Origin: Podaxis mareebaensis
Lineage: Eukaryota > Basidiomycota > Agaricomycetes > Agaricales > Agaricaceae
Direction: 5' to 3'
Assembly (NCBI GenBank): GCA_018524725.1
Contig: JAEUWP010000118.1
Span: 62,001-126,000, forward strand
Length of the DNA: 64,000 nt
Part shown: positions 45,101-57,726 of the stretch, in pieces
How the letters are laid out: every line of letters begins with the position of its first letter
Numbering within the stretch: position 1 is the first letter of the stretch
Made by a program: the position numbers and the translations under genes
Notes under the pieces: model-generated
Told to the model about the DNA's origin: nothing
Databases searched by the model: none
The model's input: only the letters and a program-made list of their open reading frames with translations

Positions 45101-48100
45101 CGATACTTGTGGGCTGTTGGAGACGTGATGATGCGAAACTGAATAGGCATCTGGTCGACAAGATGGCAGATAGACGCCCACCCTAGGTTCTACCTGTCTC
45201 GATTGACAGGTCTAAGCGTGATTCAACCCTGTATACATATCGTCATACTGGGCACATGCATCATAATGTTTTTGAGCCGCGAACGTCGAGATGAAGGTGA
45301 GGGCTCAGGTCACCCCCCAGAAGCCCTGGAGAAGGAGAGAGTCGAATGGCTCAGCCAAGGTCACAATCAGGTACAATGGGGTGATAGATGAGTCAGGCTG
45401 TTCGTTATCTTTCTGCATTCGGGGCCGAGTTCAAGAATGAAGCGCTGCGGGTATATCGTTGTGGAGAATTGGAGCCATAGCCCAGAACCGGGGAACCTGG
45501 AAACGTAGCCAAGACTGGAGACACTGGGAAAATTTCCAACAAACGTGAACAGGTCGTTAATAGAACTCGTATCCAGACAGGAGCTCAGGGAATGACCGAA
45601 CGGATTTTTTTGTAAGTATATCGTCACGACGCCATACGACATCTGAAAGATCAATGATAGAGATATGTACTAGTCATGTACTACTCCGCTGATAGCTTTC
45701 ACCACAAATTCCGACCTCTGAGCCATATGGATAGGGTCCCTTACCAGTAAAGTAAAGCGCGACATAGCCACGTTCGACATATTTTTGAACTACCTTTTCG
45801 CCAGTGCGAATGGGTCAAATTTATGTAGCGGCATCGGTCAAATTGTCAAACCTTGCTTTGTACATATCAAAAACTATGCCAGATAGCCTTGCCCGGCTCC
45901 CCTGTATGACCACCCAGTCGTAATCTGCATTAACCAAAACAGCGGGAGCCTGAAGGTGTCTATTCAAAATAGCATACCTCTTCGGGTTAACTCAACATTT
46001 TAACAACCGAGCAGGTATCGTGAAGGTCCTCCATGATCAAAAGGAGGTATTTAAGTAGGCCCCAAGCTCCTTTGAGGTTTGCGCTCACGCATTGCGCCCG
46101 CAGTTAAGAGGTAACTCCGCCATTCGACTTAAGGAGACCTCATAAGCCATCACTAAGTAAAGACACTGATGTCAGGGTCGGTATATCATACCGGGCCATA
46201 AGCACCTCCTAGTCCGTGGAATGAGATGCTCCAATGTCATTTACTTATTCCAAAGGGTTGGTGGCTGAACGCCCTCTAAAACATACTGGGGAAGCCGCAT
46301 GGTTGCTGCGGCGCGCCAGGGAAAATAAGTAGATTAGGTTGGGGCATCAAATTGCTACCAATAGACCAGCCCCTGTTGCTGGAAGTGATATCAAACCGCA
46401 TGTTGTATATAGACAAAGAATAGACAGGCCAAGATTATGAGATTGTAGGGAACTGGCTGCAGTTCCAGTAGGTCTAAGTTGAGGGCGCAAGCCTGTGGTA
46501 ATAGACCAGAGCCAAACAAGAGTAAACCAACGCAATGGTGCCCCGGAGATCATGGACCCGTGAGGTGCTCGCGTTCAGACGTCTTGGCGTCGAAGGCTCA
46601 GAATACCAGATGAATGAACGATACTGATATACAGTAGTGTTATCGACCATCTTTGCCAATCTCTAATCAATCTTCTCTGCCTATCCGATTCCGCAATTTA
46701 TTCTTGAGCAGGTGTTAGGAGGCGATATGCTAATAGAACAGAAAAACTAGTCATTGACAGCGTGTAAAAATCCTTGCGCTCCGGCGTATCAACGCATTTT
46801 ACCCGACTGTAATAAATGGAAACGATGCAAGTTCGTCGGGGTGAAAGCGTCGAGAATACCCTGCGTCCGAATGATCTATGCGGCGCCCAAACTGCATTAT
46901 TCAGAAACATGACTAAAAGCGATGCGAGTAAGACTATATGCTGTAAATGTAAAGTGGCGCATCTTGCTACCTGGTTGGGTCTGTGATCAGTGTGATTGGC
47001 TGGGTCAAAGTCGGCGGATGATTCCGAGACCCTTCGGCTAGGTTGGAGGTATATTCAGCATGCATTATTCGGCATCGTCCCGCGTGTCTCATCCTGGTGT
47101 TGATCTGGAGCTGACCCACTACATGCACTGTGCGGTTCAAGTTTTCCTTGTTGGGTAGTCATACACCTTAATCTTTTCTTCGACCCGATGTCATCGATAG
47201 ATATTGTAAACACCTGAGAAAAGATCAGGAGAGACTTGGGCTCAGTACGATCCATGAATGGATTTGGATGTCCCCACCCCGCGCGCCTATATTCTCGCAC
47301 GCGCAACATAGGTACGACAAGCAGCAGAAAATCTCAGTGGCGTTCTGCTAGAGATGTCGCTAGGTGCCTGGTGAACACCTTGGAGATTTCTTACGGCAGA
47401 GGATGTCATCGCATATGTCCTTCTGGATGAATAGACGGGTATAAGGCGTTGAGGAAGCATGCAGTGGGTCAAGATAGGGATCCGGTCTTTTGGGAATGAG
47501 CTAGGAAGTTGTGGGGTTGCTCGGATTTGATTGTACACAATCGTGTTCTGGAACGTGAACACGAGTTGCTGAATTTATCAGCGCGAGCCGACAGCACCAA
47601 AAAGCGCATGCTCGATTCGAGTTCACGTAGAGGACGGAAACACAAAGCGTGGGGAGACCGGTCTGGGGGTGAAAGGAAAGAGATCTAGGACGCGGTTGAC
47701 ATCTAGTATCGGTCGATTCATCGTTCATTTGAAAAGGTGCTTCGTTTCGCTCTCGCTCTTCTCGAACTTGACCCATAAGACTTTCATGTGTGTGAGTAGT
47801 CCGTCATAGCCGCAGCCTATAATTAAGCCTAGTGATTCGACAACCGGTGGCAAGGTAACAAGTGAAGTCGGAAACGAGGGATGACAAATCTCTCCCTCTA
47901 AAATTTGAGCAGATTCATTGAGCCTGCGCTCAAATCCTGTACGAGTTAATGCAGTTTTGTGATGGCTATTCAAGTTAGTCGATAGATCAAGGGTATGCTG
48001 TGAGATATGATTACCAAGGACGTAGCAGAACCAGATGAGCGCAAAATTATCTGGGAACCCAAGTCAGTAAATAGCACAGTTAATAAACACCAGGCCGAGG

Positions 48101-48377
48101 AGTTAGCCGTAGTGTTTGGAAGTCTCGAAATATCCAGATTGGATGAATGCATATCCGTTGTTCGAGATATGATGAAGTGTTGTGAGATTGTCCAACCTTT
48201 AACGGTCTTTAACATGTGCTAAATTAGTAACCAGAAATATGTTTTTCGGAGATGCACGTGATGATAGACCACATGACGCGGTGATGACACAGCTCTTCGG
48301 AATCGATGACACCATTAGTCACCGTCGGAGTCCTGTCAGGCGAGCCCGAACCCACACATTTGGCGGCAGTGGTTCTG
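42145..48377. other. 6.2 kb without supported genes
   Basis: A T-rich 3' UTR follows the GPI gene to about 42480. A minus-strand frame at 42617-42874 ends in a possible membrane helix (ITWVNIYLYLAGFLLLG), but nothing around it extends the gene. No repeats, RNA genes or further coding signals could be supported. Confidence 0.35.
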
Positions 48378-49015
48378 ATGCTCTCTTATCTTCGTGCTGC
48401 TCTTTTTACTCGGACCTCCTCCGCATTATCCTTCGCCTGGTTCTCCACAACGGCATCTTCATCTACGCCTTCACAAGCTCAACTGAAAGCAATGTCTGTC
48501 AAAGATCTTGTTGAGGTCAGTCATTCTCCACTTTCATCTTCAGAAGTTTGAGGAGGTCTTCATTCCACGCAGAAAGCTATCACTGACAACCAAATTGCAA
48601 TTTTTTCGAAGAGTTACTGTCCTTATTGCAAGAGAGCCAAAAAGCTCATTAAGGACAACTACCCGGGAGCGAAGTCCGTGGTCTTTGAGTGGGTAGTATT
48701 TTCAGGTGTATACAATCAAATGATAGGCTCACGGATTGTCAGGCTGGACGAGATGGATGAGGGCACGGATATTCAGAACTACTTGTATCAGAAGACTGGC
48801 CAGCGCACCGTCCCAAATATCTTCGTCGGTCTGTGGACTTCTAGTCCTTCTTTAATTTCGATTTCTTATACTTCCTGCATTTTTATAGGCCAGCAACACA
48901 TTGGAGGTGTGTAACCAACTTGAATATGGTTCCTTTGAAGTAAATGTTCGGTTTAGGTTGTGATAAGACCGAACTTGCGCACAAGAACAATGCGATTGCT
49001 CCCTTGCTCAAGTGA
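48378..49015 (+). CDS. Dithiol glutaredoxin
   Basis: Five exons, 48378-48515, 48573-48688, 48743-48828, 48889-48906 (18 nt) and 48957-49015, give 138 aa. The CPYC active site is at residues 62-65. TVPNIF with the cis-proline, and the GGCDKT glutathione-binding end split over two introns, complete a class I (Grx1/Grx2) fold. Starting at 48378 yields a leader, MLSYLRAALFTRTSSALSF, rich in Arg/Ser/Ala and lacking acids, suitable for mitochondrial import. A second in-frame ATG at 48492 (MSVKDLVE) gives a 100-aa cytosolic form of standard size. An upstream in-frame ATG at 48306 is also possible. The enzyme reduces mixed disulfides using glutathione. Confidence 0.92.
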
Positions 49016-49253
49016 GGCAGTTATGTCTCCAGCTTCTCCCAGGGGGGTTCAAATCTTTTCCAGGGATTCACATCTATGACATGCTCGGATATCTTCACTA
49101 TTAGTAGAACTGTGGAACTCGATACCTCCGCAGACATTAGATTATGTAGAATAGTGAATTTGTGATTGCCTAATTAGGATATGATGGGTTTGCCACGTTA
49201 CTGATCCCATTTGTCTTCTCTTAAACTTCGATCTCTCTGTACCCTCAACAACA

Positions 49254-50198
49254 ATGGCACGCGCTCATCGTGTTGCGCTGTATGCAAGCGGTGCTGTTGC
49301 ATTTTATCTCCTCGTCCTGTTCCAATTCATTTCGCTACCGTTGGTGGATGCAAACGTCGTGGAGCAGCTCCTACCAGTCGTTCGTACTTCCTCTACTGGC
49401 CCACAACGCCTCTGAGCTAACGCCCTCGTGTCTCGTACCCGTGACCCTTCCGGACTGAAATATTACGCACGTGTGCATACTTCTGTGCGCTCGTTGACAA
49501 ACCATTGGATTCGATCTTGGGAACTTGGCTTTTTCCATCGGCACCTTCCAACAGCTCCCCTGGTGGCTTCTTGTTTCGTTCGGATCGTACTCGCTTTGGT
49601 CGCTTGGGTGGGGTCTGTTCACGTTCAGAGACTGTCCAGAAGCATATACGGAACTGCTTGGGGTGAGTTTTTCTTGTCGGGTAACAGAGTCGTGTTGGAG
49701 TTTTCGCTTTTAATTTGTCACATCATTTTCTCATCTTTCATCGGAGTATGGCTTCCGAGTGATGCAACGAAACCAAAAGCAGGTCTCACTTCCTGGGCGT
49801 GCTGATTGATCTGAAGCTTCTCTATTTGCAATTGTACCTGTCGTCCTCATAATCGTGGTTGACTGGATACAATATGTCCCTATTCATGTCGCCTCATTGT
49901 CGTCTTCGTGACTTCTAAGGCTATCCCAAATAATCGTGTTTTGGTTTCTGATTCGTTCTCGGCACGCCCGTGTCATCTCGGTTACCGCATTCACCCGTGC
50001 TTCTCGATTGTCCTTACTTCCGCCTCCCGGTTTTCATTTCCTTGTTCCTGGCTCCATTTCTCCCTTCTGCACCGGAGCCTTCACTTTTCATTTTTTTCTT
50101 CCATGAAATGTGTATGCTGATACACGTTGACTTCAATCCCCCAGGAAATCTCAGAAGCCAAGAATGATCTCAGAGCCAAAGGGGTCGCGGTAGACTGA
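49254..50198 (+). CDS. DPM3: Dolichol-phosphate mannosyltransferase subunit 3
   Basis: Three exons, 49254-49379, 49555-49662 and 50145-50198, give 95 aa, the usual size for DPM3. Two membrane helices occur (VALYASGAVAFYLLVLFQF and WWLLVSFGSYSLWSLGWGLF). The signature LPWWLLVSFGSYSLWSLGW followed by FTFRDCPEAYTELLGEI and the short coiled tail (SEAKNDLRAKGVAVD) is typical. DPM3 tethers the catalytic Dpm1 to the ER membrane for mannose donor synthesis used in N-glycan, O-mannose and GPI pathways. The introns are unusually long for this window (175 and 482 nt). An additional small exon or alternative splicing in the second cannot be excluded. Confidence 0.88.
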
Positions 50199-52855
50199 TA
50201 CCTCTCCTACAACCTGTCAAAACTAGATACCAATCTGGTGAGGGCGGCTTTGGACGACATCTCAAATATTATGCCATCTTCGTTTGTATCTGGACACAAA
50301 TGTCACCAGTGACGCTGAACGTGAAATGCATTACTTCGACTTCACTAGGGATCAGAATTTCTTCGAAGAACCCTACGAAGAGACGAAGCATGATTGATGA
50401 ACTTAAATTGGGGTGGTGATTTGGTACTTCATGGGAAGGAAGCCTGAGAGCACTTGTCTTTGGATGGTGGTTCGTTCATGTCCACAAGCCTTCATGGGGC
50501 TCAGGATCTTCGGGACCAAGGTGCCCTTGCGCTAGACCTTAGAAGAACGACCGCCGCCGCCGCGTGAACCATCTTAGCAAGATTGGTCACCCCGAATCAT
50601 TATGGCTTGTTGCACTACCTACGCGTGGTGAGTTGACCCTGCATCGGAAAGGTAAGTAACAGTTATTTTTGGTAATCTGGTTTGGATCGCTGGGTTTATT
50701 GGCTTGGTAGGAGATGATATGCCCAATGATTTCAAAGGAAGGGAATGCTTCTTGCTTGACGCCGAGCTTGTTGCAATACAATTTCTTCGTCATCCATGAT
50801 GTATCTTTCCCAAGGCGGCCCAGCACTTCGACCTCCACACCGATGTTTTCGCCCCGCTACGAACAGGCTGCTCTAGTTTGATGTTTATCCAATTCACACT
50901 GGTTTGTACTCCGGCAGCGAGCTATGAACTGTATTCTAATCCCAAAATCGAAGTTCGCCCCCCGTGATATGGACCTCACCGGCTCTTGATTCGGCAGCGA
51001 TTCGAGAAAGATCTTCCATCCGATTGTTCTTTCGAACATTGGACATGATGCATAATGCATAATGTCTCACAAGTAAAGCAGTCGCATCGAATCATGTCTG
51101 ACAAACCGGTTCTGTACTGCGGAAGTGCCCTCGTGCGACAAACTCGACCAATGATCAGCATGCCCTCTTCCTTATCACCTTCGGTTCGATGATTCGGCGT
51201 TTACTCCTTCACAAGTCCCAATGTTTTTTTCCGGCCACTTTCTCCCGCCCCTTCTTGTCTCTGATCTCGGGGCCAGGCATATGACCTCAATACCTTCCTT
51301 CTGGCTTTCTCTCATTCCTTCCATCCGCTCACTTAGGCCTCAAGTCAGTGGACCGGCGCGAGGCTAAGCTCGACCTACTCGTTTTGTACGTGATTTATCA
51401 CCATAGCTCTCCGCCTGATACCTTCTTTGATACTACCTCCCAAGAAAGAAGCTTGCCGGGTCTCAAAAGTCCGGAATCCAATCAGCTGTCGGTTGACTAA
51501 ACTTAAGCCCTGATGACCCAACCAGAGGCGGAGCCACACCTCCCCACGCCGACAACTCTTGTGTCCAAAACCTCTTGATGAGACTCACCGAGAAACAGGT
51601 AGCTTGGCTCACCAATCGCAAGCCGCCGATCGACTATACCCATCCCGATTCAGAGTCGTATCCACCTTCCGCGCCGTCCCTTGCATTATCAATAGCAGTG
51701 TCTTTCACTCTCCGCTTTGGAATCCGGCTCCAAGGCCAAACAAGACGGGAATGCATCCCCTGAGGCTTGATCCGCTCATACGACATCGCTTGGTCGGCCA
51801 GTTGTCGATCGAGAATGGACGCAGGGAATCCCTGGATCGCATCATTGTATTGATACATTGGAGCGCAGGTTTTTTCGTTGAATTTGCTGAATTGAATTCT
51901 TCATTATATTGAGCACACACGTACCATTTCTGGTTCGCGCAGGGACACATGAATTGACGACGTACCAAGAACTCGGGTGCGAGGGTCCTGAGTTAAACTC
52001 AAAGGCTTCGAGACTCACTGCGCTTTAACTCTGAACTCCTTCGAATGCGATGTGGCGCCTTACTTGCTTCTTTGCTCTTCAGTGACCTTAGTTCCAGCCA
52101 AGCCACTCTCTCAATAGAGCGGGTATAGAACCTGGATTACAGGGAGGAAGGAAGGCCTGTGATACCATATGACCATCATCTTCTATATCGCCTCTCCAGA
52201 ACCACCGGCCTCCCTACTTGAAAGCTGACATCACTGATTTGCTGGCACTCTGTAGGGATTGATTGTGGTGGGAAGTTCTGTACGGTACCCATGACGTCGC
52301 ATGAAGAAATTTTCCGGCGAGGAACTTCTAGAGAGGCCTCTAAAAGTGAGGGTGTTGAATCAGGACACATGCTGTTGGCGCTTTAGCCTGGTGCGACTCA
52401 TGTGCTCGTGAGGATGGCGAGGATGGCTATCACCCGTGCTAATAGCGGAGGAATGTTTGATAAGTCTCCGATGTTGGTCCTGCTCGCTCAAAGCCCCCTG
52501 AGATCCCTTGTCAGCACGAGGTGGAGAGGATAAATGGCGTTGGCATAAAGACAATGAGGACAAGCTGCAATAGTCACCGTATCACCCGGGCTCACAAGTC
52601 CAAAAGGTACAAAGTACATTTTAGATGACTGTATTGTATTGTAGTCCATGTGAAAGAAACTGCGTTGAAACTAAGTCCGAATCGGTGAGTATCCGAAAGA
52701 ATCAATAGGGTCCAGGCGGCGGTGGCATACAAGCGGCACCACCAAAGGAAACAACCATAACCAAGGACAAAAGGACGAGGGACGAAAGGGATAACGGAAG
52801 CAAAAGGAATGCCCAACGGCGTCCCGTGTTCTATTATTGATCAGTCCTACCGTCC
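50199..52855. other. Intergenic, no gene supported
   Basis: A short plus-strand frame near 50283-50399 (LDTNVTSDAEREMHYFDF...) and a minus-strand 83-codon frame at 50587-50838 look mildly coding but have no continuation or known motif. They may be gene remnants. No repeats noted. Confidence 0.35.
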
Positions 52856-55197
52856 CTAGCGCAAAAGCGTCCCATAACTGCTATGTCTCCTCCGACTGTC
52901 TACATCCAAAGACGACCTCTTCGTGCCAGTTTTCGCATATTGTGCGCTTCCCTGCCCAAGAGCATTATGACCACTTGGGGGTATGGTGGTAGTAGGCCCA
53001 CTCGACTGGGCCCTCGCCATCGAGACTTGCATCCGCCCAAACTCGGCACTCAAATCATAAACTGACGACGGACGACGCGCCTTCCCACCGCCGTCACCAT
53101 CCCTGCCGTTGATATGACCATTCGAATTGTTGGTGGCTTTGGTGGCATTGTTGACAGGTGTTAAGCAGGGCGATGAAGGGGTTATATGTCCCATCCCACC
53201 GTTCACAGCGACCATTGACATTCCGTGCACACCTGGCGTCATAGGCGACACACCAGATACAGTGGGCACACCGTACATTGGCATCGTCATTGGAGGCATA
53301 CCGGGTAGGCCGATTCCCATACCCATACCAAAACCTGGCATCCCCATCCGCATATTCATGCCCACGTTGTTGCTCATGATGTTCATGTTAGCCGCGGATA
53401 ACGCATGTCCTTGGGCTTGATTTCCCAGCTTCCCCTTTTTGATGCTTGGCACACGCGTTCCAGTAGGATCAAGAAGCATCTGAAGCGCAAAAAGCGTCAT
53501 GAAGGCCTCATTCCCCGCATTCGTGAGTGTGCATTGTGGGAGTGGGGGTTGCGGCGGCGTTGATGGAGATAGGGGTGAGTGGCTGCCATTCGAAGACGAG
53601 TTGTGCTGCAAGGGTAATTGATGTTGCGGGTATTGGAGGGAGCGTAGAAGATTCTCGAGAGAGAGCGTGGAGCCGTCTGCCCGTGGGTTTTCAGTTTTCG
53701 GATCAGATATGGCGCCACGTTCGCCAGTGGTATATAGTGACCTTTCAAAATTGGCAAGATCAATCATGAGGGCATTGTGTGGCATCCCTAGAAGAAGAAA
53801 GAAGATGATTAAGCATCGCATCAGTACCCGGCGGCATGGACAGCACAAGCTAACGGAGGTAGAAGTAGAAGGACAGATAATTAGGAAACTCACTGATTTT
53901 CATCTCTTCTAGCCGGGCGAGCTGAGCATGTATCGCATGTCCGACGAGCACGATCGTGTTTGAACTGGTCTCCGAGTCGGGGCTGGCGAGACTACTGTAT
54001 AGGGGATACAATATTCAGTCAGTAGCGGTGCCTAATCATAGGGCAGTAAGTAAGCGCCGTAGCACTGTATAACAGCGTCACAGGACCATTGCACACTGCT
54101 ACATGATGCTTTGAATGGCAATACAGCGCGTATATCTGACCTTATGACGGCCTGTATGATCTGAGGTAGTTTGGCTTTGGGCGTTAATTGGCTTTCACCG
54201 AACTGGTGGGTAGAATTTAACGGTCTCAGTGAGGCGATATGAACCTAGTAGCATGTAGAGTTCAGAGACTTACTGCGTACTGTCATTGAAGCTCTACCGT
54301 TAGAAGGGTCTCCGTCACATTGTACGTAGTGAAGAGGTGTAAGGATAGAATCGATGCTTCGACTTACCTGCCAAGGTTGATTGGGTGGATGTTTATTAAT
54401 CACATTGTCTACGTATTCCTCGACGATGTAGTGTCCCTTGCTATGGGCATCGATATGAACAAGTCTGTGTATGCGCTTCAATGAGGAAGCTCACCGGTAA
54501 TTCGTATCCGGAATGGGCGGCCAATGTCCAGATCTATGGGTCCCAGAAGCACCGTTTCAGCTATTCCAATGCAGAAGAATAAGTCGGCAAAAACCAAGGC
54601 CCGGACTCACGCTTCCATATGTCCACACCTAACCGCTGCGTACCCAAACTCTAAACAACTCTTCTCGTTCCTTTCACTCCACACGAAGCTCAGAGCCAGG
54701 AACGTTTTCTCCCTTTTCGCCCAGAGCTCTTTAATTGCCTTGGGTTCGCCAGCACGCACTCGTGTGCGTTGTGCTGCCAACACCGCAGCAGGCAGTGTCG
54801 AATAGAGTTTGCTGTACGATGCGTAGTCCGAGACGTTGCGTAAATGGCGTGCGGTCGTTTCAAAGGGCGTCACTTGAAGGATGTTGGGTGCTTGGGGTAA
54901 GGTTTCACCAAATCTGAGTTGGGGTAGGTTATCGTTGGGGCGATAGTCATTATGGACACGGTGTTGCGCGGTATGGGGAGACGACGACCGAGGAATGCGT
55001 GCTCAGTGCATGATCCATACAGCTATTCACTTTCCGCTCACCTCGTTTTGATCATCTTCAAGAACGCCCCGATTGAATTCAACCGAGTCACAATGTGCGC
55101 CCTACCCGTGTATGCATCCGTCACCGTAATCACAGGCCATGAGAAGGCCAAAAACTCTTCAAACGAAGTAAAGAGATGTCCCCATGTCCTCTCGAAC
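52856..55197 (-). CDS. Gfd2/YDR514C-like exonuclease-fold protein, probably inactive; 5' end unresolved
   Basis: Exons read leftwards: 55197-55042, 54913-54611, 54533-54495, 54440-54368, 54293-54274 (20 nt), 54224-54141, 53994-53894 and 53787-52856, all in phase. No start codon fits upstream of 55197, so at least one 5' exon is missing. The order NEKSCLEFGYAAVRCGHMEA, HWPPIPDTNYRKGHYIVEEY, FGESQLTPKAKLPQIIQA, NTIVLVGHAIHAQLARLEEM, PHNALMIDLANFERSLY and TLTNAGNEAF fits fungal DEDDh 3'-5' exonuclease-like (Gfd2/YDR514C) proteins. Positions where catalytic acids are expected read S-x-V, Q and T...E. The C-terminal 200 residues are Met/Gly/Asn-rich, then basic. Function is unknown. Confidence 0.72.
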
Positions 55198-55902
55198 CTA
55201 GTACACCACAAATTCGGAATCGGGCGTTAATTTAACACTCCACTCGGGACTGCCAAGCGCCCCCGAAAGACTCCGAGACACACCATGGAATGTTGTGAAT
55301 TTGGAAATAGCCGATATATGCAGAATATACCTAGGGGGGGCAATGAGGGGTCAATGGGGACCGCAAGTGTCACACGTCAGAATAAATTCTGTCAGGGCCA
55401 GGTCAGAAAGACAACGTACAGAATGCAAGTCATACTGCCAACCCTTAGGATCAACGAGGGTAAAATCCGTCATATTTACCAGAGGGGTGGAGTGCTAGAC
55501 GTGGTCGAGGGCGTAGTGGAAGAGTCGTGAGGGATAAGCGGATGAAGAGGCTTATAAGAGCTTGACACGTTCGAGCGCAAGTATCACCGGCAATATCGAA
55601 TCCTTGCCTGGAAGCCGAACACCCCGACTTATTAATTGGCGCTAGATTGTTCGGCTAAACATGCAAGGGTTGTCAGCCAAGATGATGATGCTACTCAAGC
55701 GCTTATGACTTGTAGCAATCGTCGATGGCCACAGTACCTCTGCCAACGCATACACTGCGTCCCAGTAGCCGGGTGGGAGGGAGACACAGGGGATCCGAAG
55801 GGAACGCGACGGCGAAGTCTGGCCTTCAGTTGCATCAGGTGGTCATGTAACAGGATAAAAATTGGAAATTGCTTGAGAACGAGATCTATCAAACATAATA
55901 CA
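55198..55902. other. Between two minus-strand genes
   Basis: Probably contains the missing 5' exon and promoter of the exonuclease-fold gene (an ATG on the minus strand lies near 55285) and the terminator of the F-box gene. No independent coding signal is seen. Confidence 0.4.
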
Positions 55903-57569
55903 CTAATCAATCTCATTCTCTTGCTCAGTTTCCCACTCTGAACCCTCCTCTTCGTTGCCACTGCCCCAGTCAGAACCACCTTCATCTCCGCTCTCATTCC
56001 AATCCGTACCCTCTGCTTCGCTATCTTCCTCTTCTTCGTTATCTTCTTCGTTGTCGTCTTCGTCTTCTGCTTCTTCATCCCCCAAGACCAAATCCTCCGG
56101 AAAGATCACCTCCAATGTCTCAAGGTCAACGCCAGCCGGAACCTCAGGGAAAATATCACTAGGATAGGTTCCATTAATAAACGCCTTGAAGAACCACCGC
56201 ATTTTCAGCGACCGGTGCGGATCAAGCTTGAGGTCTCCAATAGGGAACCAATGATTATCCTTGAATCTCGTCCATCGTGTGGTACCTATGCATACTCAAA
56301 TTAATGTCTTCATTCTCCGGAAACGAAACACGTACTTGGTAGAGTACAAACTGTCAGCGTCGGCATGATCAGTCCCCACCGCTGTATAATTTCATATTCA
56401 TCATCCAAGTCTGCCAACCGGTATTCGTGCGGGTTATACAGCAACGTAATTGCCAACGTATGCAGACACTCAAACTTCTTTAACCCTTCTTCCAAAAACA
56501 CCAAATATGTCTAAGAACGAACCCCATTAGCCAACCAGAAGCAAGGAAAAAATTAAAAGTCACATACATCAATCATCTCCTTCGTCGTAAATGAACACAC
56601 ATTCCTAATCCTCAACCTCTCCATTCTGGGGATATACAACCCAATCATTCCCAACAGCGTCGGATTCCATCCAAGTACAAGATTATCCATCCCTACAACC
56701 TCCTTTCTCGACTCCGCCACAAACCGCGTAACCTCTTCAGGCCGTTCACACCCAGGATCCCAACAAACAGTCAAATACTGCACCTGGCTTCCCGGCACCA
56801 CATACGGAATCACATTACAAGGTCCCACAAACGCCATCAGTTCCGGCATTTCTACATTCCTGAAGTGTGAGGCGGAGGCTTCGAGAACGATAGGCGTGGC
56901 GGGGCCTTGTAAGACAATAGCTCTGAGGGTGAGCCGGTGTGTGTGGAGAAAGGTTGTAAGTGCGGGTGTGTAAGGGATTTTGACTTCAATGAGTCGGGGA
57001 AAGGTTGTATTGGCGAGGAGTCCAAGGAGAGGGTCTAATCCTGCGATATCGAGTCCTACGAGGTTGGTTGTTCGTTTGAGTGCGGTCGCTGCGAGTCTGT
57101 AGAAACTCCCAAAGAGGCTTTGGGAGCATACATCGCTGGTGGCCAAATACGAAGTATAGAGGCATTATATGTGCGTTGAAGTCGTAGGAAGGCCAGCGTA
57201 GCGTAGAAACACGCAAAAAAAAATAGACCAGAAAAACGCGGATCGAGGGGAGAAAAAGGCAAGGCGAGGTGCAGAGTTCATTGAGCCACGGTGGGTGACG
57301 AAAAGTCCCAGACATTTGACATACATTGCAATTCGCCGCACACAGTTCGCCACATCTCGCCTTGACACCAGCGTCTTGAAGCACTGTACCGCGTTCTTCA
57401 GATTTTCCAGTATAATAGTATGATAGAGTCGTCTTGTCGCTACGTTCCCTGTCTGCCTTGACACTAAACAAAGTGCTTTCAGCTCACATGTTGTCGAGTA
57501 GCGCGCAATTTCATCTATGAGCTCGACTGGGAACTGAGAGAATATCGATGTGTGCGCATATTTTCGCAT
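55903..57569 (-). CDS. F-box protein with acidic tail
   Basis: Four exons read leftwards, 57569-57325, 57135-56568, 56510-56336 and 56285-55903, give 456 aa in phase. Residues ~11-50 form an F-box (FPVELIDEIARYSTTCELKA, then CLVSRQ), which would bind Skp1 in SCF ubiquitin ligases. The middle is Leu-rich and repeat-like (NLVGLDIAGLDPLL, PRLIEVKIP, MERLRIRNVCSF), as in the large mushroom F-box/LRR-like families. The last 60 residues are almost all Glu/Asp with Trp-containing repeats (TDWNES, SDWGSG, SEWETE). The first intron (189 nt) is long and contains a readable ORF, so an alternative is that it is retained. Confidence 0.85.
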
Positions 57570-57726
57570 AGGAGATGAGGGGGTAATAGGGGAAAAGGTG
57601 AATTCATAATTTGTAACCAGAAGACCAGTCTCTATTTGTGGCTAATAATAGACGCCTATGAAGCACCGCCCAGGGCAAAAACATTCCACCAGGTCATTTA
57701 TTGGGAACAACGGAAAATACAACATT

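Noticed and set aside
49043..49065. GGGTTCAAATC resembling a tRNA B box
   Set aside because: No matching A box, anticodon arm or acceptor stem can be folded around it.
50283..50399. Plus-strand frame LDTNVTSDAEREMHYFDF...
   Set aside because: Too short, with no start codon, splice partners or family match.
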